A DNA stretch of 64,000 nucleotides, taken from the NCBI GenBank assembly GCA_045596385.1, contig JAZOCC010000035.1, positions 41,235-105,234 of the forward strand. The letters are read 5' to 3'. Under the pieces are notes generated by a model. It was not told the DNA's origin, did not search any database, and saw only the letters and a list, made by a program, of their open reading frames with translations. Position numbers and translations under genes: made by a program. This document shows positions 41,223-50,755 of the stretch, one piece after another. The DNA comes from SIG307 sp045596385 (GTDB lineage: Bacteria; Bacillota; Clostridia; Lachnospirales; Lachnospiraceae). Within the stretch, counting starts at the first letter, position 1, and each line of letters starts with the position of its first letter.

Positions 41223-41720
41223 CTAATACTCCGCTAACTCAATAAATCCTACCCCTGTGCCGTCTGCAGTTCCAACATAAACTTTATCATTTTGTCTTCC
41301 TGTCGTTAAATAATGCTCCATCATATATTTTGCAGAATACGGCATTTTCAAAGAAGATACTTCATCTAAATCAAACCATTTTAGATTTCCTTCATCGGAA
41401 ACTAATCCGGTTATATACTCATCTTTCAAATTCGCGAAGAAATAATAATTCTGCCGTATCTCTCCATTTGTTCTTCGAAGTGTAATGTAACGAAGTTTTA
41501 TATCCGAAATCATCTCTTCCGTTACAGATAGTTCCTCCTGCATTTCACGAAGTGCACAGGCTTTTGCATCATTCAGTTCCCATTCCTCAAAATGTCCGCC
41601 GGCTGACGCAATCCATGTATTATTTGCAACTTTGGAGCCTTGACGATATAACAGAAGTATTTTATTATTGTTTAAAAGATAAATTCCTGCCATTTTCCTT
41701 AAATCTGCGGTATGTTCCAT
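41223..41720 (-). CDS. NUDIX-family hydrolase with unusual Nudix box
   Basis: 165 residues with GGHFEEWELNDAKACALREMQEELSV-like architecture (positions 41-66): the REMQEE core is intact, but the Gly-x5-Glu half is shifted by two residues and the expected first Glu position is Asn50. Other family strands (MAGIYLLNNNKILLLYRQGSKV, TWIASAGGH) are normal. Substrate unknown. The ATG follows GGAGGG by seven bases. It ends directly beside the toxin promoter, transcribed in the same direction. Confidence 0.78.
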   Translation of the reverse strand: MEHTADLRKMAGIYLLNNNKILLLYRQGSKVANNTWIASAGGHFEEWELNDAKACALREMQEELSVTEEMISDIKLRYITLRRTNGEIRQNYYFFANLKDEYITGLVSDEGNLKWFDLDEVSSLKMPYSAKYMMEHYLTTGRQNDKVYVGTADGTGVGFIELAEY

Positions 41721-41771
41721 CAATATCCCTCCTTACATCTGTATCAAATTCATTCATGAAAAAACAAAAAA

Positions 41772-41790
41772 ACACTTATTTTCATAAGTG
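41772..41790 (-). terminator. Terminator of the tRNA-Glu pair
   Basis: CACTTAT / ATAAGTG stem with a GAAA-type loop, followed on the minus strand by seven T residues, about 36 bases past the second tRNA. Confidence 0.8.
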
Positions 41791-41825
41791 CTTCTTCGGG
41801 GTTGGGCTGTATCAAAAATACAGAG

Positions 41826-41897
41826 CAGCTCGTAGCGGAATCGAACCGCTGTTTTCGCCGTGAGAGGGCGACGTCTTGACCGCTTGACCAACGAGCC
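41826..41897 (-). tRNA. tRNA-Glu (anticodon CTC)
   Basis: A 72-base cloverleaf: acceptor GGCTCGT with ACGAGCT, anticodon stem TCGCC/GGCGA around loop CTCTCAC (anticodon CTC), T arm with GTTCGATTC. The CCA end is not encoded. Identical to the copy at 41931-42002. Confidence 0.93.
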
Positions 41898-41930
41898 ATA
41901 ACCTATTCAATTTATCATCCTAAGGATGAG

Positions 41931-42002
41931 CAGCTCGTAGCGGAATCGAACCGCTGTTTTCGCCGTGAGAGGGCGACGTCTTGACCGCTTGACCAACGAG
42001 CC
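41931..42002 (-). tRNA. tRNA-Glu (anticodon CTC), identical second copy
   Basis: Same 72-base sequence as 41826-41897, 33 bases upstream in transcription order. The two form one transcript between the promoter at 42019-42047 and the terminator at 41772-41790. The 42003-42156 stretch holds the promoter and otherwise nothing I can identify. Confidence 0.93.
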
Positions 42003-42018
42003 GTAACTTGCAAAACAG

Positions 42019-42047
42019 ATTATACAACAGGTAATCACAAATTGCAA
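42019..42047 (-). promoter_or_regulatory. Promoter of the tRNA-Glu pair
   Basis: TTGCAA (42047-42042), 17 bases, TATAAT (42024-42019) on the minus strand, about 17 bases before the first tRNA. Confidence 0.8.
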
Positions 42048-42156
42048 GCCATTTTTTACTTTTTCTTAAAGTTTAACTATTTTTCGAATTATCAGTTAAT
42101 TCCAACATATATTTCAAACGGTATCCATGACTATTCCACAAACGCTTCACCGGTTA

Positions 42157-43572
42157 CTACCTATGCGTAACATCGATTATTTCCCATGCTCCGTCCACAT
42201 ACTTTGTGTCCCAGGCCAAACAAAACGCGCCCCATCTGTCTCCCATGTAGGTACGCCATTGAATCCTGTCGTCCATAATATGAAATTCATCATACGAAGA
42301 TATCTGTAAAACATGCGCTCCGTTCTCTTCCGTCGTATAGCATTCCAGCCACTCTTCCACAGCTACATCCCGAAAGTCGTAGCTTTCATCCAGATGAAAC
42401 GTAGCAACCTTCTCTTCGTTCCGGTATAGAGCAATCTGTCGCTCCGACACAACCTCCGCTATAAGCGTCGGTCCCTCCGGCACTTCCATCGGTACCAGCC
42501 CGTCCTCCGTCTGCATATAAAGATGCAGTATCGTCCAGCCTCCGCCGGTACCCGAACCGGATTCCTGAAACAAAAACATTGTCGTCTCTTCGTTTGCCTG
42601 CCAGACATACCAGTTAATCCAGTCCCCGATTGCATCGTCTGTAATTAATAATTCTTTCCCGTTTCCGAAATGAATGGTGTAGCTTACGTTGTTCGAACGA
42701 TCTCGAAAAATACGGTCAAGTGTTCCGTCCCCGTCAAAATCCTCCAACGTATCCTTGTCCCGATAACAGAACGCCTCATCCAGAAACCCGACATAACGTC
42801 CTTTCTTCTCTGTCTCCGTCATTTCTCCCTTGCCCAAGCCCCAGCCGGTGTTCGTCCCGTTTACATTCCAAATCGGAAGCTCCATAGAAGTAAGCACCCA
42901 TTTCCCGAGACTGTATTCCTGCGTCCACGTTGCTGCAAACTCCTTTCCTTCCACATAGAGCTTCCCTCTGCACCAAATTGCGGCCCCCCCGTGACATTCC
43001 GCATCCAGCAAAGAAAACTCACTTCCGCTTATGGTATAACTATAAGCATTTCCTTCTTTTTCCATCCCCATGGTCGTTTCCAAATAGTGTCCTAAAGTAC
43101 CGTAGGCCGGCTTTTCATCCAACGTTGTGTTTCCGAGAAAAAGCCCGTCACAAGAAATCTGAAACTCGGTACCGCTCTCCTGATAACATGTAATTGTCAC
43201 GGTCTGCGGCACCTGTACGGTAATCTCCCCCGACTCATCCTTCAGCACCAGATGCAAATCCTTCATCATTCCGGATTTGTCGATTTCCCGCGCACAAAGG
43301 CTGTCCTCAATCCCGTCTCCGTTGAAATCCGCATTTACAAGAGTTGTGGTTCCTGCAGTTCCCGGATTCTCACCGTTTCCGACAATTTCAACAGTTTCGT
43401 CGTTCCCTTGGTTTTTCGTGCGTTCTGAATTTCCTTGTACATCCTCTGTAATTTTAATCTCTTTATCCTGTGTATGATCCGACTTCTTTTCTTTCGCGGA
43501 ACAACCGGACAACGCAATACACAAAGCTGCTGCAAAACCAAGCAAGTTTCGCTTGGTTTTCTTTAAATTCAT
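42157..43572 (-). CDS. Lipoprotein with FG-GAP/EF-hand-like loops
   Basis: 471 residues. The signal peptide ends in a lipobox LSGC (Cys at about 24), followed by a Lys/Asp/Glu-rich linker. Two calcium-binding-like loops, NADFNGDGIEDSL and LEDFDGDGTLDRIF, occur about 180 residues apart, each starting a beta-rich half, as in FG-GAP/VCBS repeat proteins. A surface sensing or binding role is inferred; no enzyme motif is seen. The ATG follows GGAGGGAG; a longer frame lacks a site. It is 80 bases past polC with no clear terminator between them. Confidence 0.75.
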   Translation of the reverse strand: MNLKKTKRNLLGFAAALCIALSGCSAKEKKSDHTQDKEIKITEDVQGNSERTKNQGNDETVEIVGNGENPGTAGTTTLVNADFNGDGIEDSLCAREIDKSGMMKDLHLVLKDESGEITVQVPQTVTITCYQESGTEFQISCDGLFLGNTTLDEKPAYGTLGHYLETTMGMEKEGNAYSYTISGSEFSLLDAECHGGAAIWCRGKLYVEGKEFAATWTQEYSLGKWVLTSMELPIWNVNGTNTGWGLGKGEMTETEKKGRYVGFLDEAFCYRDKDTLEDFDGDGTLDRIFRDRSNNVSYTIHFGNGKELLITDDAIGDWINWYVWQANEETTMFLFQESGSGTGGGWTILHLYMQTEDGLVPMEVPEGPTLIAEVVSERQIALYRNEEKVATFHLDESYDFRDVAVEEWLECYTTEENGAHVLQISSYDEFHIMDDRIQWRTYMGDRWGAFCLAWDTKYVDGAWEIIDVTHR

Positions 43573-43651
43573 AGTCTCCCTCCTATCGTTTCTCACAAAC
43601 ACCGTTTTCCTGATTTCAACCTCATTCTCGAATGCATCATACACACTATGC

Positions 43652-46600
43652 TTACATCGAAAACAAATCCATCAACGACATCTGATTGGACTTCGGAATA
43701 TCGCCAAGTAAGCCCAAATCCGCCATCTGATCCGCAATGGTCTGGCTGATTTTGCAACGGGTACGGAAGTCGTCCTGAGATAAGAACGGTCCATCCTTTG
43801 CCGCCTCCTCAATCTGCTCCGCCGCTGTCTCCCCGACGCCGTCGATGCTGTCAAAGGACGGCATCAGCTTTCCGTCGATAATCTGAAAAGCGTGGGCCTT
43901 TGCCTTAAACAAATCAATCGGCATAAAGTCATAGCCCCTTGCGTACATCTCCTGTACAATCTTCATATCATTGTAGGAGTCTTCGTCCTTCGGAGAGGCA
44001 GTCTTCGTATCCATTTTTTTCTTAATTTCCTTCATATTCCGCTCCAGCACCTCTTTGCCGAGACACATGGTTTCGTAGCTGAAAGCTTTTGCACGGATGC
44101 CGAAGAATGCCGCATAATATGCCAGCGGATAATAAATCTTAAAGTGAGCCACACGGAATGCCATCATAACGTACGCACACGCGTGAGCCTTCGGGAACAT
44201 GTACTTAATCTGCTTACAGGACCAGATGTACCAGTCCGGAATGCCCTGGGCAATCATAGCCTCTTCCATTTCCGGCGTCAGGCCCTTACCCTTTCGTACA
44301 CTCTCCATAATTTTGAAGGCCAAACCATTTTCCACGCCCTGATAAATGAGGAACACCATAATATCGTCTCGGGTACAGATGGCATTGGACAGGGTACACT
44401 TCCCTTCCTGAATGAGAAGCTGAGTGTTATTTAACCATACGTCCGTACCGTGGGACAGACCGGAAATACGAATCATATCGGAAAAGCTTTTCGGCTTCGT
44501 ATCACGTAACATCTGCATAACGAACGGCGTACCCAGTTCCGGAAGTCCGAGACTACCTAAGTCACACCCGCCGATGTCATCCGGCGTAATGCCCAATGCC
44601 TCCGTAGAGGAGAACAAAGAGATTACCTTCGGATCATCCAGTGGTATCTGTTTTGCGTCCACACCCGTCAAATCTTCCAATCGACGAATCATGGTCGGAT
44701 CATCGTGCCCCAGAATATCAAGCTTTAACAGGTTATGGTCGATGGAATGGTAGTCAAAGTGGGTGGTGACCGTCTTTGTGGTCATATCATTTGCCGGACG
44801 CTGTACCGGCGTAAATTTATAAATCTCATGTCCGATAGGAAGTACAATAATACCGCCCGGATGCTGCCCGGTAGAACGACGGACTCCTACGCAGCCGGTG
44901 GAAATACGTTCTATCTCCGCCTTACGCATGGTAATACCGTGCTCTTCATTGTACTTTAACACATATCCGTAGGCCGTCTTTTCCGCCAAAGTCGCTATGG
45001 TTCCCGCACGGAAGGTCTGTCCCTTACCGAAAATAACCTCCGTATAATCATGAGCCTTTGCCTGATATTCACCGGAGAAGTTAAGGTCGATATCCGGCTC
45101 CTTATCACCATAGAATCCAAGGAAAGTTTCAAACGGAATATCGTGACCGTCCTTTGTCAGCGGCTTTCCGCAGTTCGGACAAATTCTGTCCGGCATATCA
45201 CAACCGGACAAACCGCGCTTCTGGCAGTCCTTTACCTCCTCGGAATCAAAATCCGAGAAGAAGCATTCGGTACAATAATAGTGGGCCGGCAGCGGATTTA
45301 CCTCCGTAATACCGGACATAGTCGCAACAAAGGAAGAACCTACGGACCCTCGGGAGCCTACCAGGTACCCGTCCTCGTTGGACTTCCACACCAGCTTCTG
45401 GGCAATAATATACATTACGGCAAACCCGTTTTTAATAATGGAATTCAACTCATGCTCCAGACGTTCTTCTACAATGCCCGGGAGCTTCTCTCCGTACATG
45501 GAATGAGCCTTGTCGTAACAAATCTTACGCAACGTCTTATCGGAATCCTCAATGACCGGCGGACACTTATCCGGATGAATCGGGGACACATATTCAATCA
45601 TATCCGCAATTTTTTGCGGGTTATCTAAAACCACCTCTTCCGCTTTTTCCTGTCCGAGATAAGAAAACTCCGCAAGCATCTCCTCCGTGGTACGGAAGTA
45701 CAGCGGCGCCTGATTATCCGCATCCGCAAAGCCCTTACATGACATAATAATACGGCGGTATACCTCATCCTCCGGATTTAAGAAATGCACGTCACAGGTA
45801 GCCGCCACCGGTTTGTTATACTGTTCGCCTAAGGCAATAATTTTTTTATTAATGGCAATCAAATCCTCCTCGGACTTGATATTTTCATGCTTCTCATCCG
45901 CAATCATAAACTGGTTGTTTCCAAGCGGTTGAATCTCGTAATAATCATAAAACTCACATAAACGCTCAATTTCATTCTGCGGAGATTCACGCAAAATCGC
46001 CTGGTACAGCTCCCCCGCTTCACAGGCGGAGCCGATAATGAGGCCTTCCCTGTTCTCAAGGAACAAACTCTTCGGAATACGCGGTCGTCTCGCATAATAT
46101 TCGATATGGGAAAGAGAAACCAGACGATATAAATTAATTCGTCCCGTCTCGTTCTGACACAAAATAATGGCATGGTAGGTCGGCATCTTTTTAATCATTT
46201 CCGGTGTCGGCTTACATACCTCGTTTACTTCATCCAGAGAAACGACGTTGCGCTCCTTCAAACGTTCCAGAAACTTCACAAAAATATCCGCCGTGGCCTT
46301 GGCATCGTCTACCGCACGGTGATGATTCTCCAAAGAAACACCCAGTTCTCTTGCCACCACATCCAGCTTAAACCGGCTAAGTCCCGGCAATAACGCTCTT
46401 GCCAGTCCCACCGTATCCACAACAGTAAAATCGTAAGGAAGCCCCAAGCGCTCCGCATTGGTACGAATAAAGCCAGTATCAAAGGACGCATTGTGGGCAA
46501 CCAGCGTACAGCCGGAACAAAACTCCAGAAAATCCGGTAAAATCACTTCGATTTCCGGCGAATCCATTACCATGGAGTCTTTAATTCCGGTCAGTTCTTC

Positions 46601-48325
46601 GATGCGTGGCGGAATCGGCACCTTCGGATTCACAAAGGTGGAATACTTATCCGTAATCTTTCCGTTTTCTACCTTCACCGCACCGATTTCAATAATCCGG
46701 TCACGCTCCGCGCCAAAGCCCGTAGTCTCAATATCAAATACCACAAAGCCGCTGTCAAGGGACTGCCCTTTACTGTCCCGCACCGGCTCCAATATGTCAT
46801 CTACCAAATATGCCTCTACGCCGTAAATAATCTTGAAATCCTTGGCGCGCTGCATTTTTTCTTCGTCGTCCTTATAATCTTTCGGATTGATGGCGTGGTT
46901 TGCTTCCGGGAAGGCCTGCACGACACCATGGTCCGTAATTGCCACACCCGGCATACCCCACTCAAAAGCCGTCTTTACCAGTACCTTCGGGTCCACCACC
47001 GCATCCATATCACTCATCTTCGTATGGGCATGAAGCTCGATACGCTTGCGCTCTGCGGTGTCCATACGCTTCTTTGTGAAGTCCTTAATATTTTTCATGC
47101 CGTAAATGACACCTACGGACACTTCCTTTTCGTAGGTATCAAACATAACCTGACCCTTCATCAGCACAAACTTTCCCGGTTTCAGCTTTCCTCGAAGGTC
47201 ATCCGCCTCTTCTTTACGAACAAAAATTTTTGCCCCGATGGAATTGGTAAAGTCCGTAATCTGGAACATAAACAACAGCTTTTCGTTACGAAGCTCCCGC
47301 TCCTCAAACTTAATAATCTTACCGCGAAGTACATAATCCCCGAAGCCGTCATCCACGTCGGAAATCGGGCTTAACTCTCCGTCAAACGGCTTTCCGTAGA
47401 AAATATCCGGGTCCTCCGGAATCTTTTTCTTCGGGGTATAATTGCCGTTTCGTTCAAACTTCTTAAAATCAGCCTTACCGCCCTTATCGTCAATCTTTTT
47501 GTCAGTGCCGGCTTTTGCTACCTTATCCGCCCCGGAAGCTTTCTCCTGACCGGACTGTGCCGCCGAAGCTACGGCTTCTCCGCTTGCACCGTTCTGTCCG
47601 GATGCCCCGTCTGCACCTTGGCTACCTGTCGTGCCTTCTCCTGCCAAAGTGTTTGTACCATTTGACTCTCCTTGCGCTTGTCCGTTCCCAGTGTTAACAG
47701 CATCTTCTGCCCCCTCGAACTCCTCCTCATTCTTTGCCGGCATCACACCCATACTGCGCAGCTTGTCCTTGGTATAAAACTCATAAGCCGGACGTACCGG
47801 ACCGTCTGCGTTCTCCTCCACCGGCTTTTCCGTCTCATAAAACTCATTCACTACCCGAAGCGGTACTTCAAAGCGTGACAAAAAGAGCTCCTCAATGCAG
47901 CTCTTTACTTCCTCTCCGATATGTTTATTGATAAATGTGTCTTCCGACTTAATATGCAGCTCCGTTCCGGTCACGGATATCTCCGCCCGGTTCAAAAAGT
48001 TCGCATTTAAACGGCTCCCCGCCCCCAACTCCTCACGGACGGACTCGTTGTAATGCTCCCAGATGGACTCCGGAGTATATTGCGCGGACAATTTGTAATG
48101 CTCCGCCACCGTAGCATGCTTATCCATGCCTTTAAAAAACTGGTCATTCAGCACTTTTTCCAAATGCCGTACCGTACGATACTCCAGTAAACGTTCGCTT
48201 TCGATATGTACCGTCACTCCCGCTGATTTCCGGTAGGCACTTAGTTTCAATACTTCTGCTTCGTCAAAAATCCGTCTCAGTTCCTGTGGCGGATTCACCG
48301 AATCAAATACCTCATACAGCTTCAT
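43652..48325 (-). CDS. polC: DNA polymerase III subunit alpha, PolC type
   Basis: 1557 residues, the replicative polymerase of Firmicutes. Order: N-terminal domain (1-200), OB fold (about 325-415), PHP domain (HAHTKMSDMD, 431-440), inserted proofreading exonuclease (DIETTG at 530-535, HNASFD, HHRAVDDA), resumed PHP/polymerase core with GDKEPDIDLNFSGE, a Cys cluster (CTECFF to CPNCGKP) and the C-terminal helix-hairpin-helix region. It is about 100 residues longer than usual because residues about 200-295 are a low-complexity Gly/Ala/Ser/Asn linker. The start overlaps ispG by 14 bases. Confidence 0.97.
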   Translation of the reverse strand: MKLYEVFDSVNPPQELRRIFDEAEVLKLSAYRKSAGVTVHIESERLLEYRTVRHLEKVLNDQFFKGMDKHATVAEHYKLSAQYTPESIWEHYNESVREELGAGSRLNANFLNRAEISVTGTELHIKSEDTFINKHIGEEVKSCIEELFLSRFEVPLRVVNEFYETEKPVEENADGPVRPAYEFYTKDKLRSMGVMPAKNEEEFEGAEDAVNTGNGQAQGESNGTNTLAGEGTTGSQGADGASGQNGASGEAVASAAQSGQEKASGADKVAKAGTDKKIDDKGGKADFKKFERNGNYTPKKKIPEDPDIFYGKPFDGELSPISDVDDGFGDYVLRGKIIKFEERELRNEKLLFMFQITDFTNSIGAKIFVRKEEADDLRGKLKPGKFVLMKGQVMFDTYEKEVSVGVIYGMKNIKDFTKKRMDTAERKRIELHAHTKMSDMDAVVDPKVLVKTAFEWGMPGVAITDHGVVQAFPEANHAINPKDYKDDEEKMQRAKDFKIIYGVEAYLVDDILEPVRDSKGQSLDSGFVVFDIETTGFGAERDRIIEIGAVKVENGKITDKYSTFVNPKVPIPPRIEELTGIKDSMVMDSPEIEVILPDFLEFCSGCTLVAHNASFDTGFIRTNAERLGLPYDFTVVDTVGLARALLPGLSRFKLDVVARELGVSLENHHRAVDDAKATADIFVKFLERLKERNVVSLDEVNEVCKPTPEMIKKMPTYHAIILCQNETGRINLYRLVSLSHIEYYARRPRIPKSLFLENREGLIIGSACEAGELYQAILRESPQNEIERLCEFYDYYEIQPLGNNQFMIADEKHENIKSEEDLIAINKKIIALGEQYNKPVAATCDVHFLNPEDEVYRRIIMSCKGFADADNQAPLYFRTTEEMLAEFSYLGQEKAEEVVLDNPQKIADMIEYVSPIHPDKCPPVIEDSDKTLRKICYDKAHSMYGEKLPGIVEERLEHELNSIIKNGFAVMYIIAQKLVWKSNEDGYLVGSRGSVGSSFVATMSGITEVNPLPAHYYCTECFFSDFDSEEVKDCQKRGLSGCDMPDRICPNCGKPLTKDGHDIPFETFLGFYGDKEPDIDLNFSGEYQAKAHDYTEVIFGKGQTFRAGTIATLAEKTAYGYVLKYNEEHGITMRKAEIERISTGCVGVRRSTGQHPGGIIVLPIGHEIYKFTPVQRPANDMTTKTVTTHFDYHSIDHNLLKLDILGHDDPTMIRRLEDLTGVDAKQIPLDDPKVISLFSSTEALGITPDDIGGCDLGSLGLPELGTPFVMQMLRDTKPKSFSDMIRISGLSHGTDVWLNNTQLLIQEGKCTLSNAICTRDDIMVFLIYQGVENGLAFKIMESVRKGKGLTPEMEEAMIAQGIPDWYIWSCKQIKYMFPKAHACAYVMMAFRVAHFKIYYPLAYYAAFFGIRAKAFSYETMCLGKEVLERNMKEIKKKMDTKTASPKDEDSYNDMKIVQEMYARGYDFMPIDLFKAKAHAFQIIDGKLMPSFDSIDGVGETAAEQIEEAAKDGPFLSQDDFRTRCKISQTIADQMADLGLLGDIPKSNQMSLMDLFSM

Positions 48326-49370
48326 ACGCCTCTATCTCCTCCCTCAGTGCGGAAAGCAGCTCACTCTCCGGCACCTTGCGGACAATCTCTCCTTTGCGGA
48401 ATACCAGGCCTTCCCCGTTTCCTCCCGCAATCCCAAGGTCTGCTTCCTTTGCTTCTCCCGGACCGTTGACCGCACAGCCCATCACAGCTACCTTAATCGG
48501 CAAATCATAGCCTGCCACCATGGTTTCCACCTGCTCCGCCAAACCGATCAAGTCAATTTTGGTTCTGCCACAGGTCGGACAAGACACCACTTCGATACCG
48601 CCCTTACGCAGTCCCAGGGTACGTAAAATAATCTTCGCCGTAACAATTTCCTCTACCGGTGCCGCCGTTAAGGACACGCGGATGGTGTCGCCGATGCCCT
48701 GGGATAAAATCATCCCCAGACCAAGAGAAGACTTAATATTGCCGGAACGAATTGTGCCGGCCTCCGTAATACCGACATGAAGCGGATAATCGGTCTTCTT
48801 CGCAATCAGTTCGTGGGCTTTTACACACATCAGTATGTCCGAAGACTTGATACTGATGACAATATCGTGAAAATCAAACTGTTCTAACATTGCCACCTTA
48901 TCCAGCGCACTTTCCACGATACCTTCCGCCGTTACTCCGCCGTATTTTTCTACTAAATTTCTCTCCAGAGAACCGCTGTTTACACCGACGCGAATCGGAA
49001 CATGATACTTCTTCGCGGTCTCCGCCACCTCACGCACCCGGTCCATGGAACCGATATTCCCTGGGTTAATACGGATTTTGTCCGCACCGTTCTCCATAGC
49101 CGCTATGGCCAGACGATAATCAAAATGAATATCCGCCACCAGCGGAATCGTAATCTGTCGCTTTATCTCGGATAACGCCTTTGCCGCCTCCATGGTCGGT
49201 ACCGCACAACGGATAATCTCACATCCCGCCGCCGTAAGCTCGCGAATCTGCGCCACAGTAGCCGCCACATCCTCGGTCTTTGTGTTGGTCATGGACTGGA
49301 TTGCAACCGGTGAGCCTCCGCCGATTGTTACATTTCCGATATTCACTTTTCTTGTCTGATTCCGGTCCAT
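48312..49370 (-). CDS. ispG: 4-hydroxy-3-methylbut-2-en-1-yl diphosphate synthase
   Basis: IspG (GcpE) performs the penultimate MEP-pathway step with a 4Fe-4S cluster. The 352-residue protein shows GGGSPVAIQSMTNT, VADIHFD, INPGNIG, the cluster cysteines SCPTCGRTKIDL and VMGCAVNGPGEAKEAD. The ATG at 49370 follows GGAGG by six bases; the longer frame lacks a site. Compact form without the plant-type insert. In operon between rseP and polC. Confidence 0.96.
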   Translation of the reverse strand: MDRNQTRKVNIGNVTIGGGSPVAIQSMTNTKTEDVAATVAQIRELTAAGCEIIRCAVPTMEAAKALSEIKRQITIPLVADIHFDYRLAIAAMENGADKIRINPGNIGSMDRVREVAETAKKYHVPIRVGVNSGSLERNLVEKYGGVTAEGIVESALDKVAMLEQFDFHDIVISIKSSDILMCVKAHELIAKKTDYPLHVGITEAGTIRSGNIKSSLGLGMILSQGIGDTIRVSLTAAPVEEIVTAKIILRTLGLRKGGIEVVSCPTCGRTKIDLIGLAEQVETMVAGYDLPIKVAVMGCAVNGPGEAKEADLGIAGGNGEGLVFRKGEIVRKVPESELLSALREEIEAYEAV

Positions 49371-49427
49371 ACCGCACCTCCGCATAGTTTTTCGCCGGCC
49401 GGTCAACCACCTTCCGGCGATTCATTT

Positions 49428-50735
49428 TTATTTCGCAAAGAAAATATTCTTTACATCGTTAAATATCAGGAACACCATCAGCAATAATAACAAAATCATT
49501 CCGATAAAGTGTACCATCCCTTCTTTTTCCCGGTCAATCGGCTTGCCTCTGACGATTTCAATGATACAGAACAACAGCTTTCCTCCGTCAAGCGCCGGAA
49601 TCGGAAGTAAATTCATAACACCCAGGCTTGCACTCAGCCATACCGAAATGTTAAGAAGGCTTAAAATCGTAATCTTTGCCCCTTCTTCCTTTGCTTCTTC
49701 ATAGGTATCGCCCACCAGGTCTACAATTGCGACCACACTGCCGACTTCATTGGACTTCAGCTTTCCGGTAAACAGTTTTCCTAATCCCTTGAAGGTATCC
49801 GTAATCCAGAATCTGACTTCAGTAGCAGCATATCGAATCGTTTCCCACGCATTGGTATCTACTCTCATCAAATTATAGGAAAACCCGAGAGAATATCCGG
49901 AAGAAACATACTTTGGCGTCACCGTCGTTGTCAGGGTTTCACCGTTTCTGGTATAGGTTATCGCAATCGGTTCCGCAGTCAACGGGTTTTTATCAAAAAA
50001 AGCCATGAGCTCTCCGCCGTTTTTCACTTCGGTATCACCGACTTTTGTAATCATATCACCCGCAACGATTCCCGCTTCTGCCATAGGATATCCGGCAGAA
50101 ACTTCTAATACTTCCGTGGTATTCGCTTCCGTTCCGTTATAAGTAAATCCCAGCATATACTTATCGTAGGACTCCGGAACCAGCGTCATTTTCACCGTTT
50201 CACCGTTTCTCTTTACCGTTACATTTAACGGCTCATCCGTAATCTCATTGTACAAAAAATAACTTTGAACATCTCTTCCGATGATGACCCGGGACTTGTC
50301 GATTTTTGTAATCACATCACCGTCTAACATTCCCGCAGCAGCAGCCGGACCTTCCGGCGTAATTCCGGTTACCGTTGCCGGATCATAGCCTTGGGAACCG
50401 ATAATAAACAACGCAAACACAAAGGCCAGAATAAAGTTAAAGCCCGGTCCCGCAAACAACACGGAAACTCTTTGCCATACATTTTTCGCATAGAAAGAAC
50501 GCTCATTGTCCATGTTCTGGTCCTGGTCCTCACCTAACATCATACAGGCTCCGCCGATAGGCAGAAGACGTATGGAAAACTGTGTGCCGAAGGCCTTAAA
50601 GCCGCACAAACGCGGTCCCATACCGATAGAAAAGTCCAACACTTCAATGCCGTTAATTCTTGCCAAAATAAAGTGTCCCAACTCATGAATCAGTACCAAT
50701 ATTCCGAATATTAAAATAGCAATAATAATTTTCAT
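49428..50735 (-). CDS. rseP: Site-2 membrane metalloprotease RseP/RasP
   Basis: 435 residues: zinc motif HELGH (17-21) in the first membrane helix, two PDZ domains (about 115-185 and 205-290), and the third ligand in MNLLPIPALDGGKLLF with a C-terminal helix. It performs intramembrane cleavage of anti-sigma factors and signal-peptide remnants. Two PDZ domains are unusual for Gram-positive RasP (usually one). In an operon with dxr upstream and ispG downstream. Confidence 0.94.
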   Translation of the reverse strand: MKIIIAILIFGILVLIHELGHFILARINGIEVLDFSIGMGPRLCGFKAFGTQFSIRLLPIGGACMMLGEDQDQNMDNERSFYAKNVWQRVSVLFAGPGFNFILAFVFALFIIGSQGYDPATVTGITPEGPAAAAGMLDGDVITKIDKSRVIIGRDVQSYFLYNEITDEPLNVTVKRNGETVKMTLVPESYDKYMLGFTYNGTEANTTEVLEVSAGYPMAEAGIVAGDMITKVGDTEVKNGGELMAFFDKNPLTAEPIAITYTRNGETLTTTVTPKYVSSGYSLGFSYNLMRVDTNAWETIRYAATEVRFWITDTFKGLGKLFTGKLKSNEVGSVVAIVDLVGDTYEEAKEEGAKITILSLLNISVWLSASLGVMNLLPIPALDGGKLLFCIIEIVRGKPIDREKEGMVHFIGMILLLLLMVFLIFNDVKNIFFAK

Positions 50736-50755
50736 AGTTCCTCTTTTCTGCGCCT

